DNA of 64,000 nt from Plantago major (taxonomy: Eukaryota > Streptophyta > Magnoliopsida > Lamiales > Plantaginaceae). Made by a program: the position numbers and the translations under genes. The notes beneath the pieces are model-generated. The model worked only from the letters and a program-made list of their open reading frames with translations. It was not told the DNA's origin and did not search any database. Shown one piece after another: positions 62,860-64,000 of the stretch. The stretch covers positions 73,468,217-73,532,216 of the forward strand of contig CM048841.1 in assembly GCA_026545765.1 (NCBI GenBank). Reading direction: 5' to 3'. Within the stretch, counting starts at the first letter, position 1. The number at the start of each line of letters is the position of its first letter.

Positions 62860-63564
62860 TGTTACTATACTAATACACACCTGTGAATAACAGTGTTGCT
62901 ATCACAGTGAGTGTCACAGTGACAAGAACAATTAAATGCACAGCGGAATTAAGTAAACAATAACAGCAAACAAGATGTTTCTTTCTAGTAGGTATATAAA
63001 TATACCTACTGCGCCCAAGGCAAATATCCACTATAATAATGAGGATTTACAAAACTAGGTTTGAACTCTTCAATGAGAAAAGATCAAACACTAGAACTAG
63101 TCGGAATGAATTATTCCAAAGCACCTAAACTAGACACTTCAAAGACTAGTAAAAATATGAGAAGATTACAACTATTGATTGTGAATCTCAAATCTCTAAA
63201 ATCCGTAATCTTCTTCATCACTTGATCTGGTATTTATAATACTTCAATTTGACACCGATACGCAGAATCAAGTCTTCATCTTTATCCTTATCTTCAAGAG
63301 TCCAAATCATTCAATCTTCTAAGAGTCCATAAGATATTGACTTCCAAGAGTCCCTTGTATCTTGTCTTCTAAGACTCCATGGCTTTCTTGAATATAAGTC
63401 GCTTCTTACCTGAAACCAAACAATCACAAACATGGAACTAGGTTAGCGTTAGTGAAACAAGCAATTATTAATTAAGTCCTTCAAAGTGCATAATTTCGGA
63501 TCGAGATCATATAGCCATTATTCTTTGCCATATATAGTTGTCTTTGATCATAGCTGCGCTTTCA
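62860..63564 (-). repeat. Probable 3' LTR of a minus-strand LTR retrotransposon
   Basis: On the minus strand it starts TGAAAGCGCAGC right after a purine tract GAGGGGGAGAA (63565-63580) and ends GTATAGTAACA at 62860, giving TG...CA ends and about 705 bp. The left flanking 5 bp are AGGTT; the other LTR is outside the window, so the boundary is inferred. Confidence 0.6.
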
Positions 63565-63768
63565 TTCTCCCCCTCAATGCCTTTCTTCACAACACCTAGT
63601 GACATGTTACACAGAAGGAACATAACACAAATACTTCCCATTAATTAAAAGAAAGACCACAATACAAAGAGGGAAACAAAATAATCAGGAAGATTTTTTT
63701 TTTTTTAAATAGTACAATAAACTAAGACACTAGAACACAAAAGATTCACCCCTTCCTTCTTCTTCAAA

Positions 63769-64000
63769 CTAATCTCCCCCTTGTTGTGAGGAAAGGAGGG
63801 AAACTAGAGTCTGACGTTCCTCCATAAGCTCCTTAAGCTGATCATCAATGTGCAGAATATGATCCATAAGCATTTGGTCAGCTTGATTGAGTGGGCGCTG
63901 AAGCACTGGTATGGCTGCAACAGTGTGAGTAACAGTGTCAGAAACTGGAATGCTAGCTGATGTCCAAGGAAGGTCTTGAACTCTGGTGGAGTTAAGCAGT
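63769..64000 (-). CDS. C-terminal end of an LTR retrotransposon ORF (partial)
   Basis: A minus-strand frame open for 76 codons from the window edge ends at TAG 63769-63771. It contains a hydrophilic helix (LNQADQMLMDHILHIDDQLK, then ELMEERQTL) and finishes SSQQGGD. The stop lies about 190 bp upstream of the polypurine tract of the LTR at 62860-63564. Such a coiled-coil end after pol is seen in SIRE-like Copia elements with an extra ORF, but no catalytic domain is inside the window, so the class is uncertain. Confidence 0.5.
   Translation of the reverse strand, partial: LLNSTRVQDLPWTSASIPVSDTVTHTVAAIPVLQRPLNQADQMLMDHILHIDDQLKELMEERQTLVSLLSSQQGGD

Overview
This is a plant nuclear genome window, most likely from a eudicot. 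The genes carry many GT-AG introns, and typical plant families are present: an HD2-type histone deacetylase, a plant F-box protein, a PPR protein and a plant-type galactokinase. About half of the window is nested transposable elements (CACTA, Copia, LINE, PIF/Harbinger, Stowaway, hAT-like). The species cannot be read from the sequence.

Layout. (1) 1-9570: a CACTA (En/Spm) element that runs off the left edge. A second, nearly complete CACTA (1607-9450, TSD TTA) sits inside its subterminal repeats. (2) 10.4-15.7 kb (+): a nine-exon gene resembling TITAN9. Its 2.6 kb fifth intron carries an intact, intronless HD2 histone deacetylase gene on the same strand. (3) 16.4-16.9 kb: a LINE 3' remnant. 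(4) 17.5-25.7 kb (+): a large GON4-like/Myb-like nuclear protein gene with an antisense LINE in one intron. (5) 26.2-28.1 kb: a PIF/Harbinger element with only the Myb-like ORF1, then two Stowaway MITEs. (6) 29.8-31.0 kb (+): an F-box gene, followed by a PPR pseudogene. (7) 32.6-62.4 kb: a tandem duplication of an mS23-like mitochondrial ribosomal protein gene together with an intronless galactokinase copy. Only mS23 copy A is intact. Galactokinase copy A is split by a young Copia element (37721-51225, TSD GTTCC), whose 5' LTR is in turn split by a second CACTA of the inner family (37843-45499, TSD TAC). Copy B is separated from its mS23 neighbour by an hAT-like element, a LINE and an inverted repeat pair. 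(8) 62.9-64.0 kb: the 3' end of an LTR retrotransposon on the minus strand.

Genes judged intact from spliced, in-frame models are the TITAN9-like gene (333 aa), HD2 (279 aa), GON4-like (1341 aa), F-box (381 aa) and mS23-A (188 aa). They have unrelated housekeeping or regulatory roles and do not form a pathway. The main interest is the insertion history, which exact target-site duplications allow to be ordered, and the HD2 gene inside a host intron. Splice junctions were assigned by eye; no similarity search was possible.
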